Assembly (NCBI RefSeq): GCF_014645375.1 | Contig: NZ_BMLT01000003.1 | Coordinates: forward strand, 355,983 to 419,982 | Direction: 5' to 3' | DNA from: Marinobacterium nitratireducens | Lineage (GTDB): Bacteria; Pseudomonadota; Gammaproteobacteria; Pseudomonadales; Balneatricaceae | DNA length: 64,000 nt | Shown here: positions 51,481-61,382 of the stretch, in pieces | Layout: every line of letters starts with the position of its first letter | How positions within the stretch are numbered: position 1 is the stretch's first letter | Translations under genes and position numbers: made by a program | The notes under the pieces: generated by a model | The model's input: only the letters and a program-made list of their open reading frames with translations | What the model was told of the DNA's origin: nothing | Databases searched by the model: none

Positions 51481-51903
51481 TCAGGGCTTGATCTTGCAGA
51501 GCTTGCTCAGCAACCCTTTGAGCAGCTCCATCTCCTGCGGCGAGAACTGCCTGGCAAGCTCGCGGTAGCGGGCTTCCATGCCGGGACTGACGCGCTCGAA
51601 CATCTCGCGGGCCTGATCGGTCAGACTGAGCAGCGTACGGCGCTGATCCTCCTCGGACTTGCGTCGCCGTATGTAGCCCTGCTGCTCGAGCCGGTTGATG
51701 ATCCCGGTCAGGCTGGGGCTCAGAATACAGCACAGATCGGCGAGCTGCTTCGACTCCAGCTCCTGGTGCTCGTTGAGCGCCCGGATGACCCGCCATTGCT
51801 GCTCGGTCATCGGGATCTCCTGCAGCAACGGCCGGAAGAACCCCATGGTCGCTTCGCGGGCTTTCAGCAGCTGCAGCGGTATGGAGTCGTCAAATTTTCG
51901 CAT
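51481..51903 (-). CDS. hpaR: HpaR, MarR-family regulator of homoprotocatechuate degradation
   Basis: 140 residues: IPLQLLKAREATMGFFRPLLQEIPMTEQQWRVIRALNEHQELESKQLADLCCILSPSLTGIINRLEQQGYIRRRKSEEDQRRTLLSLT (given in parts: helices 1-2, then the recognition helix SPSLTGIINRLEQQG, then the wing RRRKSEEDQRR). This is the HpaR subfamily, which represses hpa genes until a hydroxyphenylacetate binds. ATG 51903 is chosen over the longer frame because MRKFDDSIPLQL is the usual start. Lies between hpaF and the ALDH gene. Confidence 0.85.
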   Translation of the reverse strand: MRKFDDSIPLQLLKAREATMGFFRPLLQEIPMTEQQWRVIRALNEHQELESKQLADLCCILSPSLTGIINRLEQQGYIRRRKSEEDQRRTLLSLTDQAREMFERVSPGMEARYRELARQFSPQEMELLKGLLSKLCKIKP

Positions 51904-51989
51904 GGGTACGGAAGTTCCTGTCTCACTACAAGCGGGTGTCGCCTGAATTATCGGACAACTGCCGCCGTCGACAAAGCCATTCCTGTCAT

Positions 51990-52382
51990 TCATCGCTCAC
52001 CGCCGGCAAAGAGCGGATGAATGTTGTTCTTGTTGAACTTGAGTACCGGATCGAGCTCCGTCATCTCGAAGGAAATCTGGCAGTAGCCGTTATCGGTAAC
52101 CGGCTTCATCCAGTCGCAGAGAATCTCGAATACCCTGCCGGCGACCCGTTGCTTGAGTTCCATATCGCGCCCGTGACCGATTTTCAGGTTGAGATTCAGG
52201 AACGCGAATCCCTCGCGCCCGTCCGCAACCCGGAAGTCGTCACAGCGGATAGCGCGGCTGCGCACCCCCCCAATCGGGAAGGCGCCGGTAGACACCACGT
52301 ACTCGTGCAGCGCCTTGAACAGTGACTGGAACTCCAGCTTCTGGTGCAGGTTACCCGAGTACTCAACAATAAAGTGCGGCAT
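51990..52382 (-). CDS. hpaF: 5-carboxymethyl-2-hydroxymuconate delta-isomerase
   Basis: 130 residues, the usual HpaF length and a tautomerase-superfamily trimer subunit. The mature protein would start at Pro2 (MPHFIVEYSGNL), the catalytic proline. GGVRSRAIRCDDFRVADGREGFAFLN and CQISFEMTELDPVLKFNKNNIH are characteristic. It converts CHM to 2-oxo-hept-3-ene-1,7-dioate-type isomers in the meta pathway. First gene of the leftward hpa operon. Confidence 0.9.
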   Translation of the reverse strand: MPHFIVEYSGNLHQKLEFQSLFKALHEYVVSTGAFPIGGVRSRAIRCDDFRVADGREGFAFLNLNLKIGHGRDMELKQRVAGRVFEILCDWMKPVTDNGYCQISFEMTELDPVLKFNKNNIHPLFAGGER

Positions 52383-52455
52383 ACCACTGCCCTCTCTTTC
52401 GTACAGGAACGCTGCTCGTCGCGATGCCTGCGTTAAATTTCACTAACAGCCAATT

Positions 52456-52471
52456 TAGTTAATATATTAAG
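52456..52471 (-). promoter_or_regulatory. HpaR-type box upstream of hpaF
   Basis: TAGTTAATATATTAAG on the plus strand, 74-89 bases before the hpaF ATG. It shares 15 of 16 bases with the box at 52734-52749 and sits in an AT-rich patch. Confidence 0.6.
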
Positions 52472-52672
52472 TTGTGTCAAGCGGCAGCGTCGCTCGGCCT
52501 GGTCTCATCTACCTGATGCCCCCCAGTCAGCGATCGCTTCAGTATGCAGCTGTGATAGGGACAGAGCCCGCACGCAGGGGCCTTCAGGCCAGAAACCACC
52601 GCCAGTCCATCGTACGGACGCCGATATCGAAGCGGCCTTGACGCTCTACGTCGACAGAAAAGCTTTGACAAA

Positions 52673-52688
52673 CTTAACATATTAACTA
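52673..52688 (+). promoter_or_regulatory. HpaR-type box 1 upstream of hpaH
   Basis: Read on the minus strand this is TAGTTAATATGTTAAG, one mismatch from the hpaF box. With the site at 52734 it brackets the likely hpaH promoter. Confidence 0.6.
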
Positions 52689-52733
52689 TTATGATTGTTA
52701 TCACGATCAAGCAGACAGCGCTTCGCAGAATTT

Positions 52734-52749
52734 TAGTTAATATATTAAC
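52734..52749 (+). promoter_or_regulatory. HpaR-type box 2 upstream of hpaH
   Basis: TAGTTAATATATTAAC, 105-120 bases before the hpaH ATG. It is the best match to the shared motif and contains a perfect TTAATATATTAA core. The 471-base divergent spacer is otherwise gene-free. Confidence 0.6.
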
Positions 52750-52853
52750 ATTAAAGGCGGCGCCGGAACTGCAGGATCCTGCCCCAAGGCTCCTGCGAAC
52801 AGGCTACCGAGCCCCGGGCAGCCGGTCGCAACTCAACAACGACGGACAAGATC

Positions 52854-53657
52854 ATGCTAAATAAAGAACAAATCGCCATCGCGGCCGACCGTCTGTACGC
52901 GGCCGAAACCGGCCGCCAGCAGATCCCGGCCCTTACGCTCGACTACCCGCAGATGGACATGGCCGACGCCTACGCCATCCAGAAACAGTGGGTCGACCGC
53001 AAGGTCGACGAGGGCCGTGTCGTCAAAGGCTACAAGATCGGTCTCACCTCCCGTGCAATGCAGATGGCCGTGAATATCGACGAGCCCGATTACGGTGTAC
53101 TGCTCGACGACATGTTCTTCGAGGACGGCGCCACCCTGAACGCCGCAGACTTTCTCGATCCGCGAATCGAGGTCGAACTGGCCTTCGTGCTGAAAAAGCC
53201 GCTGTTCGGCGAAAACGTCTCGGTCATCGACGTCCTCAACGCCACCGACTATGTGATGCCCGCACTCGAGCTGATCGCCGCGCGCTGCCAGCGCACCCAT
53301 CCGGAAACCGGCTACACCCGCAAGGTGTTCGACACCATCGCCGATAACGCCGCCAACGCCGGCGTCATCCTGGGCGGACGCCCAATACGGCCGACCGATA
53401 TCGACCTGCGCTGGGCCGGCGCCCTGCTATACCTAAACGGCCAGATCGAGGAGACGGGCATCGCCGCCGGCGTGCTCGGCCATCCGGCCAAGGGTATCAG
53501 CTGGGTCTGCAAGCGCTTTGCACCGCACGGCATTGGTCTGGAGCCGGGCCAGGTCATCCTGGCGGGATCCTTCACCCGTCCCGTTCCGGTCAAGGCCGGC
53601 GATACCGTGCACGCCGATTACGGTCCGCTCGGCGGCATCGCGATCAACTTCGCCTGA
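52854..53657 (+). CDS. hpaH: 2-oxo-hept-4-ene-1,7-dioate hydratase
   Basis: 267 residues of the MhpD/HpaH hydratase family. [58 protein letters not shown] (acidic metal ligands) and [34 protein letters not shown] are typical. Adds water to the enol-diacid to give 4-hydroxy-2-oxoheptanedioate, the HpaI substrate. First gene of the rightward hpa operon. Confidence 0.9.
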   Translation: MLNKEQIAIAADRLYAAETGRQQIPALTLDYPQMDMADAYAIQKQWVDRKVDEGRVVKGYKIGLTSRAMQMAVNIDEPDYGVLLDDMFFEDGATLNAADFLDPRIEVELAFVLKKPLFGENVSVIDVLNATDYVMPALELIAARCQRTHPETGYTRKVFDTIADNAANAGVILGGRPIRPTDIDLRWAGALLYLNGQIEETGIAAGVLGHPAKGISWVCKRFAPHGIGLEPGQVILAGSFTRPVPVKAGDTVHADYGPLGGIAINFA

Positions 53658-53686
53658 GTCAGACAGCGAATACAGGAGAAACCTTG

Positions 53687-54493
53687 ATGGAACTGCCCAA
53701 GAACCGCTTCAAGCAGGGCCAGGCCAGCGGCCGTCCCCAGTACGGTCTCTGGCTCGGTCTGCCCGACAACAGCGCCGCCGAGATCGCTGCCGTCGCCGGC
53801 TTCGACTGGCTGCTGATCGATTCCGAGCACGCGCCTTTCGATCTGCGCAGCATCATGGCTCATCTGCAGGCAATGGCGCCGTACGACGTGGCGCCCATCG
53901 TTCGGCCGGTCGAGGGCGACACCGCGCTGATCAAGCAGCTGCTCGATATTGGCGCCCAGACGCTGCTGGTACCGATGGTCGATACCGCCGAACAGGCCCG
54001 CCAGCTGGTGCAGGCGGTGCGCTATCCGCCGCAGGGCATCCGCGGCCTCGGCACCTCGCTGGCCCGTGCCGCACGCTGGAACCAGGTGCCGGGATACCTG
54101 CACAAAGCCAACGATGAAATCTGCCTGCTGGTACAGGTCGAGACCGCCACCGCACTGGAGAACCTCGACGAGATTCTCGCGGTCGAGGGGGTCGATGGCG
54201 TCTTTATCGGCCCGTCCGATCTGTCCGCCTCCATGGGCTACGTCGGCGATGCCGGCAACCCCACGGTGGTCGCGGCGATCGAAGCAGGAATCGGCAAGAT
54301 CCGCGCCGCCGGCAAGTATGCCGGGCTCCTGTGCCTCGATCCGGCGCTGGTTACGCAATACGTGCAGCAGGGCGCAAGCTTCGTCGGCGTCGGCGTCGAC
54401 ACCCTGATCCTGGCCCAGGGCACCCGCAAACTGGCGCAGCAGTTCAAGAGCGACGTGCCGGTTGCGGACGACAAGCCCCAGGCCGGCTACTGA
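53687..54493 (+). CDS. hpaI: 4-hydroxy-2-oxoheptanedioate aldolase
   Basis: 268 residues, class II metal-dependent HpaI/HpcH aldolase. GLWLGLPDNSAAEIAAVAGFDWLLIDSEHAPFD near the start holds the catalytic His region, LVQVETATALENLDEILAVEGVDGVFIGPSDLSASMG the metal-binding Glu and Asp. Yields pyruvate and succinic semialdehyde. AGGAGAAACC precedes the ATG at 53687 (a TTG codon lies directly before). 29 bases after hpaH. Confidence 0.9.
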   Translation: MELPKNRFKQGQASGRPQYGLWLGLPDNSAAEIAAVAGFDWLLIDSEHAPFDLRSIMAHLQAMAPYDVAPIVRPVEGDTALIKQLLDIGAQTLLVPMVDTAEQARQLVQAVRYPPQGIRGLGTSLARAARWNQVPGYLHKANDEICLLVQVETATALENLDEILAVEGVDGVFIGPSDLSASMGYVGDAGNPTVVAAIEAGIGKIRAAGKYAGLLCLDPALVTQYVQQGASFVGVGVDTLILAQGTRKLAQQFKSDVPVADDKPQAGY

Positions 54494-54541
54494 ATCGAGG
54501 AGCCCGTAAGGCCCCAATGACTTACTTCAAGAGTGAATGAC

Positions 54542-55210
54542 ATGACTGCAGAAACTCTGGTCAACAGCAAACTGGTCTGCGTCGCACTGAACGACAAGGA
54601 GCAACTGGCCACGCTGGAGGCGACCTTCAACGAAGCGCCGTACAAGAAGCCGCCGACCCAGCCGGTGCTCTACTACAAGCCGCGCAACACCTGGAACCGC
54701 AACGGCGCCGAGATCGAGTGGGCGAAGGACTTCGACGGTAGCGACGTGCCGGCCATGGCGGTCGGTACCAGCCTCGGCGTGGTAATCGGCAAGGAAACCT
54801 GCCGTGTCAGTGCTGAAGAAGCACTCGACTATGTCGGCGGCTACACCATCGTCAGCGACTTCTCGCTGCCGGAGCAGAACTACTACCGCCCCGACATCAA
54901 GGGCAAGTGCCTCGACACCACAGCACCTGTAGGTCCTGAGATCGTTACGGCGGACAAGATCACCAACCCGGAAACCCTGAGCGTCAGTATTAGCGTCAAT
55001 GGCGAACAGAAAAGCGTCGTTGAACTGGCCAACATGGAGCGCAGCGTTGCCGAGCTGATCAGCATCATCTCGCGCATCATGACGCTGCAGGCGGGCGAGA
55101 TCATCGCCGTCGGCTTCGCCGGCAACCGTGTGCCGGTCGCCAAGGGCGACAAGGTCGAATCAAGCATCGAGGGTATCGGTACCCTGAGCAACACTCTGGG
55201 AGGCGCCTGA
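54542..55210 (+). CDS. hpaG1: HpaG N-terminal-type fumarylacetoacetase-fold subunit
   Basis: 222 residues of the FAH fold: LYYKPRNTWNRNGAEIEWAKDFD, GTSLGVVIGKETCRVSAEEALDYVGGYTIVSDFSLPE and GKCLDTTAPVGPEIV. It corresponds to the N-terminal half of the fused HpaG of E. coli, which carries isomerase/decarboxylase activity with the C-terminal half. Here the halves are separate genes. ATG 54542 follows a seven-codon chance ORF; a GTG at 54533 is possible. Confidence 0.85.
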   Translation: MTAETLVNSKLVCVALNDKEQLATLEATFNEAPYKKPPTQPVLYYKPRNTWNRNGAEIEWAKDFDGSDVPAMAVGTSLGVVIGKETCRVSAEEALDYVGGYTIVSDFSLPEQNYYRPDIKGKCLDTTAPVGPEIVTADKITNPETLSVSISVNGEQKSVVELANMERSVAELISIISRIMTLQAGEIIAVGFAGNRVPVAKGDKVESSIEGIGTLSNTLGGA

Positions 55211-55213
55211 GCC

Positions 55214-55996
55214 ATGAGACACGCACGCATCATCCTCGACGGCCGCGAACTCGATATCCAGATCGACGCCAACGACCGCCTCACCACCACTGACGGCGAG
55301 GCACTCATCGTAGATCTGGATTCCGACCAGATTACCTGGCTGCCGCCGGTCAAAGAGCCGGGCACCATTTTCGCGCTGGGCATCAACTATGCCGATCACG
55401 CCTCTGAGCTGGCGTTCGAGCCACCGAAAGAGCCGCTGGTCTTTATCAAGCACGCGAACACGCTGACCGGTCACAAGCAGGTGAGCTACCGTCCTGACAA
55501 CATCGACTATCAGCACTACGAGTGCGAACTGGTTGCTGTGATCGGCAAAACCGGTAAGAACATCAAGCGTGAAGATGCTCTGGATTACGTAGCCGGCTAC
55601 ACCGTCTGCAATGACTTCGCGATCCGCGACTACCTGGAAAACTACTACCGCCCCAACCTGCGGGTCAAAAGCCGCGATTCGCTGCTGCCAATGGGCCCCT
55701 GGATCGTCGATACGGCGGACATCCCCGATGCCAACGCGCTGAAACTGACCACTACGGTGAACGGCAAGGTGACTCAGGACGGTACCACCAGGGACATGAT
55801 CTTTGACGTACCTTTCGTGATCGAATACCTCAGCAAGATCATGACCCTGAACCCGGGCGACATGATCTGCACCGGCACCCCCCACGGTATCGTTGACTGC
55901 CAGCCCGGCGACACCGTCGTCTGCACCATTGAAGATATCTGCTCACTCGAGACACGCATGGTCAGCGAGCAGGAATACTACGGCGACAAATACTGA
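55214..55996 (+). CDS. hpaG2: HpaG C-terminal-type 5-oxopent-3-ene-1,2,5-tricarboxylate decarboxylase
   Basis: 260 residues. FALGINYADHASELAFEPPKEPLVFIKHANTLTGHKQ, YECELVAVIGKTGKNIKREDALDYVAGYTVCNDFAIRDYLENYYRPNLRVKSRD (metal-binding acidic cluster) and ICTGTPHGIVDCQPGDTV are the FAH/HpaG2 hallmarks, cited in parts. It decarboxylates the tricarboxylate formed by HpaE. Starts three bases after hpaG1, so the pair is probably made in equal amounts. Confidence 0.9.
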   Translation: MRHARIILDGRELDIQIDANDRLTTTDGEALIVDLDSDQITWLPPVKEPGTIFALGINYADHASELAFEPPKEPLVFIKHANTLTGHKQVSYRPDNIDYQHYECELVAVIGKTGKNIKREDALDYVAGYTVCNDFAIRDYLENYYRPNLRVKSRDSLLPMGPWIVDTADIPDANALKLTTTVNGKVTQDGTTRDMIFDVPFVIEYLSKIMTLNPGDMICTGTPHGIVDCQPGDTVVCTIEDICSLETRMVSEQEYYGDKY

Positions 55997-56062
55997 GAAC
56001 AAGACCCGTCCCGGGCGCCAGGCCAAGGCCTTGCCGGGATCAGACAGAACGGGAGACACACA

Positions 56063-57598
<1,536 letters not shown>

Positions 57599-57640
57599 GG
57601 CGCAAGGACGCTCCGAAGAACCGATAACGCCTCCCGATCA

Positions 57641-57673
57641 AGGCCATTCGCTTGCGAATGGCCTACGCTTTTT
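57641..57673 (+). terminator. Rho-independent terminator after hpaE
   Basis: AGGCCATTCGC pairs perfectly with GCGAATGGCCT around a TT loop (57641-57664) and is followed by ACGCTTTTTC. Ends the hpaHIG1G2E operon just before dctP. Confidence 0.8.
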
Positions 57674-57701
57674 CTGGCGACAACAACAAAAAGGTAACAG
57701 C

Positions 57702-58715
57702 ATGCGCAAACTCGCCTCCCTGCCCGCCTTCGCGCTCTCGGCCACACTGCTGGCCGGCGGCGCCCAGGCAGCCGAATACAACCTGCGTTTCGCCCACTTC
57801 TGGCCCGCGACCTCCGGCATGCACCAGGCCTTCGAGAGCTGGGCGCAGGCGCTGGAAGAAGACTCCGACGGCCGAATCGAAGTGGAGTTTTACCCGTCCC
57901 AGACGCTGGCCAAGGCGCCGCAGAGCTACGATGCGGTGAAAAACCGCATTGCCGACCTCACCGCCACCGTCCTGGGTTACAGCGCCAACCGTTTCCCGCT
58001 GACCCAGGTGGTCGAGCTGCCGGGCCTGGTCAAGACCGCCACCCAGGGCTCCTGCATGGTGCAGTCGCTGTATGACGAGGGACTGATCAGCGCCGAGTTC
58101 GAGGACACCCATCCCATTTACCTGTTCACCCACGGCCCCGGTCACCTGCATACCAAGGAAAAGGCTATCCACGAACCCGAAGACCTGGCCGGTCTGAAGA
58201 TCCGTCGCCCCACCACCGTGGTGGCCGAGCTGCTGGAGGGTCTCGCTGCCCAGCCGGTCGGCATGCCCGCGCCGGAAGCCTATCCGTCGCTGCAGCGCGG
58301 CGTGATCGACGGCGTTTCGTTTCCCTGGGAGGGCATGAAGAGCTTCCGGCTCAACGAGGAGGCCAGTCACCATACCGAAATCGGCCTCTACACCGTCTCC
58401 TTTATCATCACGATGAACAAGGGCATCTACGACGGCATGCCGGATGACCTCAAGCAGATCGTCGACGCGCACTCCGGCCAGGCATGGGCGGCCAAGGCCG
58501 GCGCGGCCTTCGATGAGCTCGACAACCTCGGGCGCCAGGAGGCCGTCGACGCAGGGCACGAAATCATCACGCTGGAAGGCGGCGCCGAGAACCCGGCCTG
58601 GAAACCGGTGCTCGATGCGGCCACCGAGAAGTACCTCGGCGGACTCGAGGACAAGGGACTCCCGGCTCGAAAGGTTTACGCCAGGGCGAAAGAGCTGAGC
58701 GAGAGCTGCGGCTGA
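57702..58715 (+). CDS. dctP: TRAP transporter substrate-binding protein, DctP family
   Basis: 337 residues with a cleavable signal (MRKLASLPAFALSATLLAGGAQAA). LRFAHFWPATSGMHQAFESWAQALEEDSDGRIEVEFYPSQTLA and the DctP core GLKIRRPTTVVAELLEGLAAQPVGMPAPEAYPSLQRGVIDG give the family (Arg in the GLKIRRPT strand is the carboxylate-binding site). Probably binds an aromatic or organic acid near the hpa genes. No dctQ or dctM membrane gene follows; a repeat array does. Confidence 0.85.
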   Translation: MRKLASLPAFALSATLLAGGAQAAEYNLRFAHFWPATSGMHQAFESWAQALEEDSDGRIEVEFYPSQTLAKAPQSYDAVKNRIADLTATVLGYSANRFPLTQVVELPGLVKTATQGSCMVQSLYDEGLISAEFEDTHPIYLFTHGPGHLHTKEKAIHEPEDLAGLKIRRPTTVVAELLEGLAAQPVGMPAPEAYPSLQRGVIDGVSFPWEGMKSFRLNEEASHHTEIGLYTVSFIITMNKGIYDGMPDDLKQIVDAHSGQAWAAKAGAAFDELDNLGRQEAVDAGHEIITLEGGAENPAWKPVLDAATEKYLGGLEDKGLPARKVYARAKELSESCG

Positions 58716-58750
58716 TCAAATACCACGAGGTCAGGGACGTCGCGAAACCG

Positions 58751-59173
58751 CCAACCGAATGCAGTCGAGCTGCAAGACGATTGATTTGACGGGTTTCGCG
58801 ATGCCCGAAAAGAGGTGTAAAACCTGCAGGCTAAAAGGGATGCATCACTCTACCCATCCTACCCGGCCGGCGCTCCGGTCGTGGCCCCAACCTATAAAAA
58901 ACGGGTCGCCCGAGGTATCAGCGCTGAATTGATGTATAGAAAGGAGATAATTGGAGCGGTAAGAAAATTCGAGTGCAACGGCGCTATCACTGAGCCCCGC
59001 CACCATCACTGTGCCAACCGACACCAATCGATCTGCAATACGATCGATTCGACGGGTTTCGTGATGCCCGAATGGCGTGGAAAACCTGCAGGCTCAAAGG
59101 ATGCATCACTCAAGCCGTCCTACCCGGCCGGCGCTCCGGTCGTGACACCGACATGTAAAAAGAGGGGTCGCCC
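58751..59173. repeat. Tandem 263-bp duplication with GGCCGG core
   Basis: 58751-58911 and 59014-59173 are aligned copies starting CCAACCGA and ending GGGTCGCCC, sharing GACGGGTTTCG-GATGCCCGAA, AAAACCTGCAGGCT and ATGCATCACTC. Offset is 262-263 bases. They contain the CCGGCCGGCG...TCGCCC core that recurs at 59237 and 59351. No gene is supported. Confidence 0.85.
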
Positions 59174-59214
59174 TGAAGATAGGTACTGAGTGGAGGTATC
59201 TTGAGGGGATGTAT

Positions 59215-59518
<304 letters not shown>

Positions 59519-59520
59519 AA

Positions 59521-59596
59521 TGGCATCCCGTAGGGGGTTCGAACCCCTGTTACCGCCGTGAAAGGGCGGTGTCCTAGACCACTAGACGAACGGGAC
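59521..59596 (-). tRNA. tRNA-Glu (anticodon TTC)
   Basis: 76 bases including CCA. GTCCCGTTCGTCTAGTGG start, anticodon loop CCCTTTCACG with TTC, T loop GTTCGAACCCC, ending GGGATG plus CCA. First tRNA of a two-tRNA transcript. Confidence 0.95.
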
Positions 59597-59626
59597 ACTG
59601 TGACCTCCTCATCAGAGGAGGCGCGT

Positions 59627-59655
59627 ATTTTATGTACCTTTCCGAACGCTGTAAA
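59627..59655 (-). promoter_or_regulatory. Sigma70 promoter of the tRNA-Glu/tRNA-Gly unit
   Basis: Minus strand: -35 TTTACA (59655-59650), 17-base spacer, -10 TAAAAT (59632-59627), followed by the GC-rich discriminator ACGCGCC usual for stringently controlled stable-RNA promoters. A CCTCCT/AGGAGG hairpin lies between promoter and tRNA-Glu. Confidence 0.75.
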
Positions 59656-59700
59656 GAGCCCGGACCCACTTTTTCAGTGATCGATTGCGGGCCGGTTCCG

Positions 59701-60897
59701 TCAGGGTTGCCTGACCGCCGGTTTTGCCACCCTACCCCCGCCATTCAGCACCCGATAGCAACCAAACCCGATCACAACACCCCAGAATGCGGATGACAGC
59801 CCGAACAGCGAGAGCCCGGATGCCGTTGCGATAAAGGTGATCAGCGAGGCTTCGCGATGGCTGGCATCCTCCAGCGCCGCGGACAGGTTGCCGGCGATGG
59901 CACCGAGCAGGGCAAGGCCCGCCAGTACTGCGACGAAAGCCGCCGGAAGCGATGTGAAAAGACCGACGATCGTACCGGCAAAGAGCCCGCCAACCAGATA
60001 GAAAACACCGTTGAAGACACCGGCCACGTAACGGCGGGACGGATCTTCATGGGCATCCCTGCCGGTACAGATGGCGGCGGTGATCGCGGCCACGACCGTG
60101 GTGATGCCGCCACAGAACGCCATGGGCAGCGACACCAGGCTGGTCACGGCTATGATCGGTTTCGCTTTCACCCTGTAGCCCGCACTGTGCAGTATCGCCA
60201 TGCCTGGCAGGAACTGTCCGGTCAGACTGACGAGCACCAGCGGTATGGCAAGGCTGAGGGTGGAGCCGAACGTCCACTGCGGCGCGATAAAGTCAGGGAT
60301 TGCGACCTCCCAGGTCACGCCCGAGAGGGAGGCGCCCTCCAGCAACACGGCAAGTGCGACACCCGCAACCAGCAGCAGCACCAGCGTGTATTTGGGAACG
60401 AAGCGTCTGAAGATCAGGTAGGAGACCAGCATTCCGATCGCCAGCGCAGGTGTATCTTCTATCGCGCCGAAGGCGCCAACACCGAACTGGAACAGTATGC
60501 CGGCCATCATGCCGGCAGCAATGCCCTTCGGAATCAGCCTGACAATGGCATCGAAAGTGCCGGTGACACCGATAACGAAGATGATCAGGGCCGCGGTGAT
60601 ATAGGCCCCCACCGCCTCGTGCAGCGAAAGCTGTGGAAACAGCGATACCAGCAGGGCGGTACCCGGCGCCGACCAGGCCGTGACAATCGGCGCCCTGAGC
60701 CAGAGCGACAGCAGGATGCCGGATACCGCGGCGCCGATGGAGATGGCCCAGACCCAGGAGGTCATCATCTCTTCGGAGATACCGGCTTTGGCACCGGCCT
60801 GAAAGAAAATGGCCAGAGGACCCGAGTAGGAAATCAGCACCGCGAGGAAGCCCGCCACCATGGCAGGGACGGACAGATCTTGCAGCAATCGCCTCAT
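59701..60897 (-). CDS. benE: Benzoate/H+ symporter BenE family
   Basis: 398 residues and about twelve membrane segments. VPAMVAGFLAVLISYSGPLAIFFQAGAKAG at the start, SWVWAISIGAAVSGILLSLWLRAPIVTAWSAPGTALLV, and AFCGGITTVVAAITAAICTGRDAHEDPSRRY are BenE hallmarks. Imports benzoate across the inner membrane. Same strand as benCDK but separated from benK by a 485-base repeat-bearing spacer. Confidence 0.9.
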   Translation of the reverse strand: MRRLLQDLSVPAMVAGFLAVLISYSGPLAIFFQAGAKAGISEEMMTSWVWAISIGAAVSGILLSLWLRAPIVTAWSAPGTALLVSLFPQLSLHEAVGAYITAALIIFVIGVTGTFDAIVRLIPKGIAAGMMAGILFQFGVGAFGAIEDTPALAIGMLVSYLIFRRFVPKYTLVLLLVAGVALAVLLEGASLSGVTWEVAIPDFIAPQWTFGSTLSLAIPLVLVSLTGQFLPGMAILHSAGYRVKAKPIIAVTSLVSLPMAFCGGITTVVAAITAAICTGRDAHEDPSRRYVAGVFNGVFYLVGGLFAGTIVGLFTSLPAAFVAVLAGLALLGAIAGNLSAALEDASHREASLITFIATASGLSLFGLSSAFWGVVIGFGCYRVLNGGGRVAKPAVRQP

Positions 60898-61306
60898 GGG
60901 TTGTTCCTTGTCGTTTTCGGTTATCGAGCGCCGGGGCGCTTCGTTTCACTCAGCGGCACCCTACATGATCTTCCCACCAAAGCGCGGTCAAGCATAAGAA
61001 AGGTTCATCGCGCCTAAGCTGGAAAAACGTAAATCGTAGGATGGGTGGAGCGACGCATCGGTACGGCGTTTCCGTCACTGATGCGGCCCGGGCGTCGTGC
61101 AACCCATCTTGGGCGTCGGTTCGGCACCATGCATGTAGCCGACTACTTGATGGGTTCCCTGATATTTGCTCCTGCAATATCAGGATTCCCACAGTCCCTA
61201 GTAGTTGCGCCGCGTCAACCTCGCTTTAAGCGTCAAGCAGGGAGCCATTGCGGCTCCATCCATCCTACTTTTGGCCCCTGGTTTCACGCTAATCAACCAT
61301 AACTAA
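60898..61306. repeat. Spacer with full interspersed element copy
   Basis: 61037-61108 is GGATGGGTGGAGCGACGC...GGCGTCGTGCAACCCATC; the second module runs 61149-61268 and ends GCGGCTCCATCCATCCTAC. An internal hairpin CCTGATATT...AATATCAGG lies near 61155-61190. The rest upstream of benE holds its promoter region but no clear boxes. Confidence 0.8.
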
Positions 61307-61330
61307 GCCCCGCACAATGAAGTGCGGGGC
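61307..61330 (-). terminator. Hairpin terminator after benK
   Basis: GCCCCGCAC pairs perfectly with GTGCGGGGC around AATGAA; on the minus strand TTAGTT follows. It lies 53 bases past the benK stop. Confidence 0.65.
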
Positions 61331-61382
61331 GGGCAGAGGGACCGAAGGACGGTCCCTCGAAACGGTTTCGACGCGCCGCAGC

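Noticed and set aside
54516-54540. Seven-codon ORF before hpaG1 as a leader peptide
   Set aside because: No control codons, attenuator hairpin or conservation evidence; likely chance.
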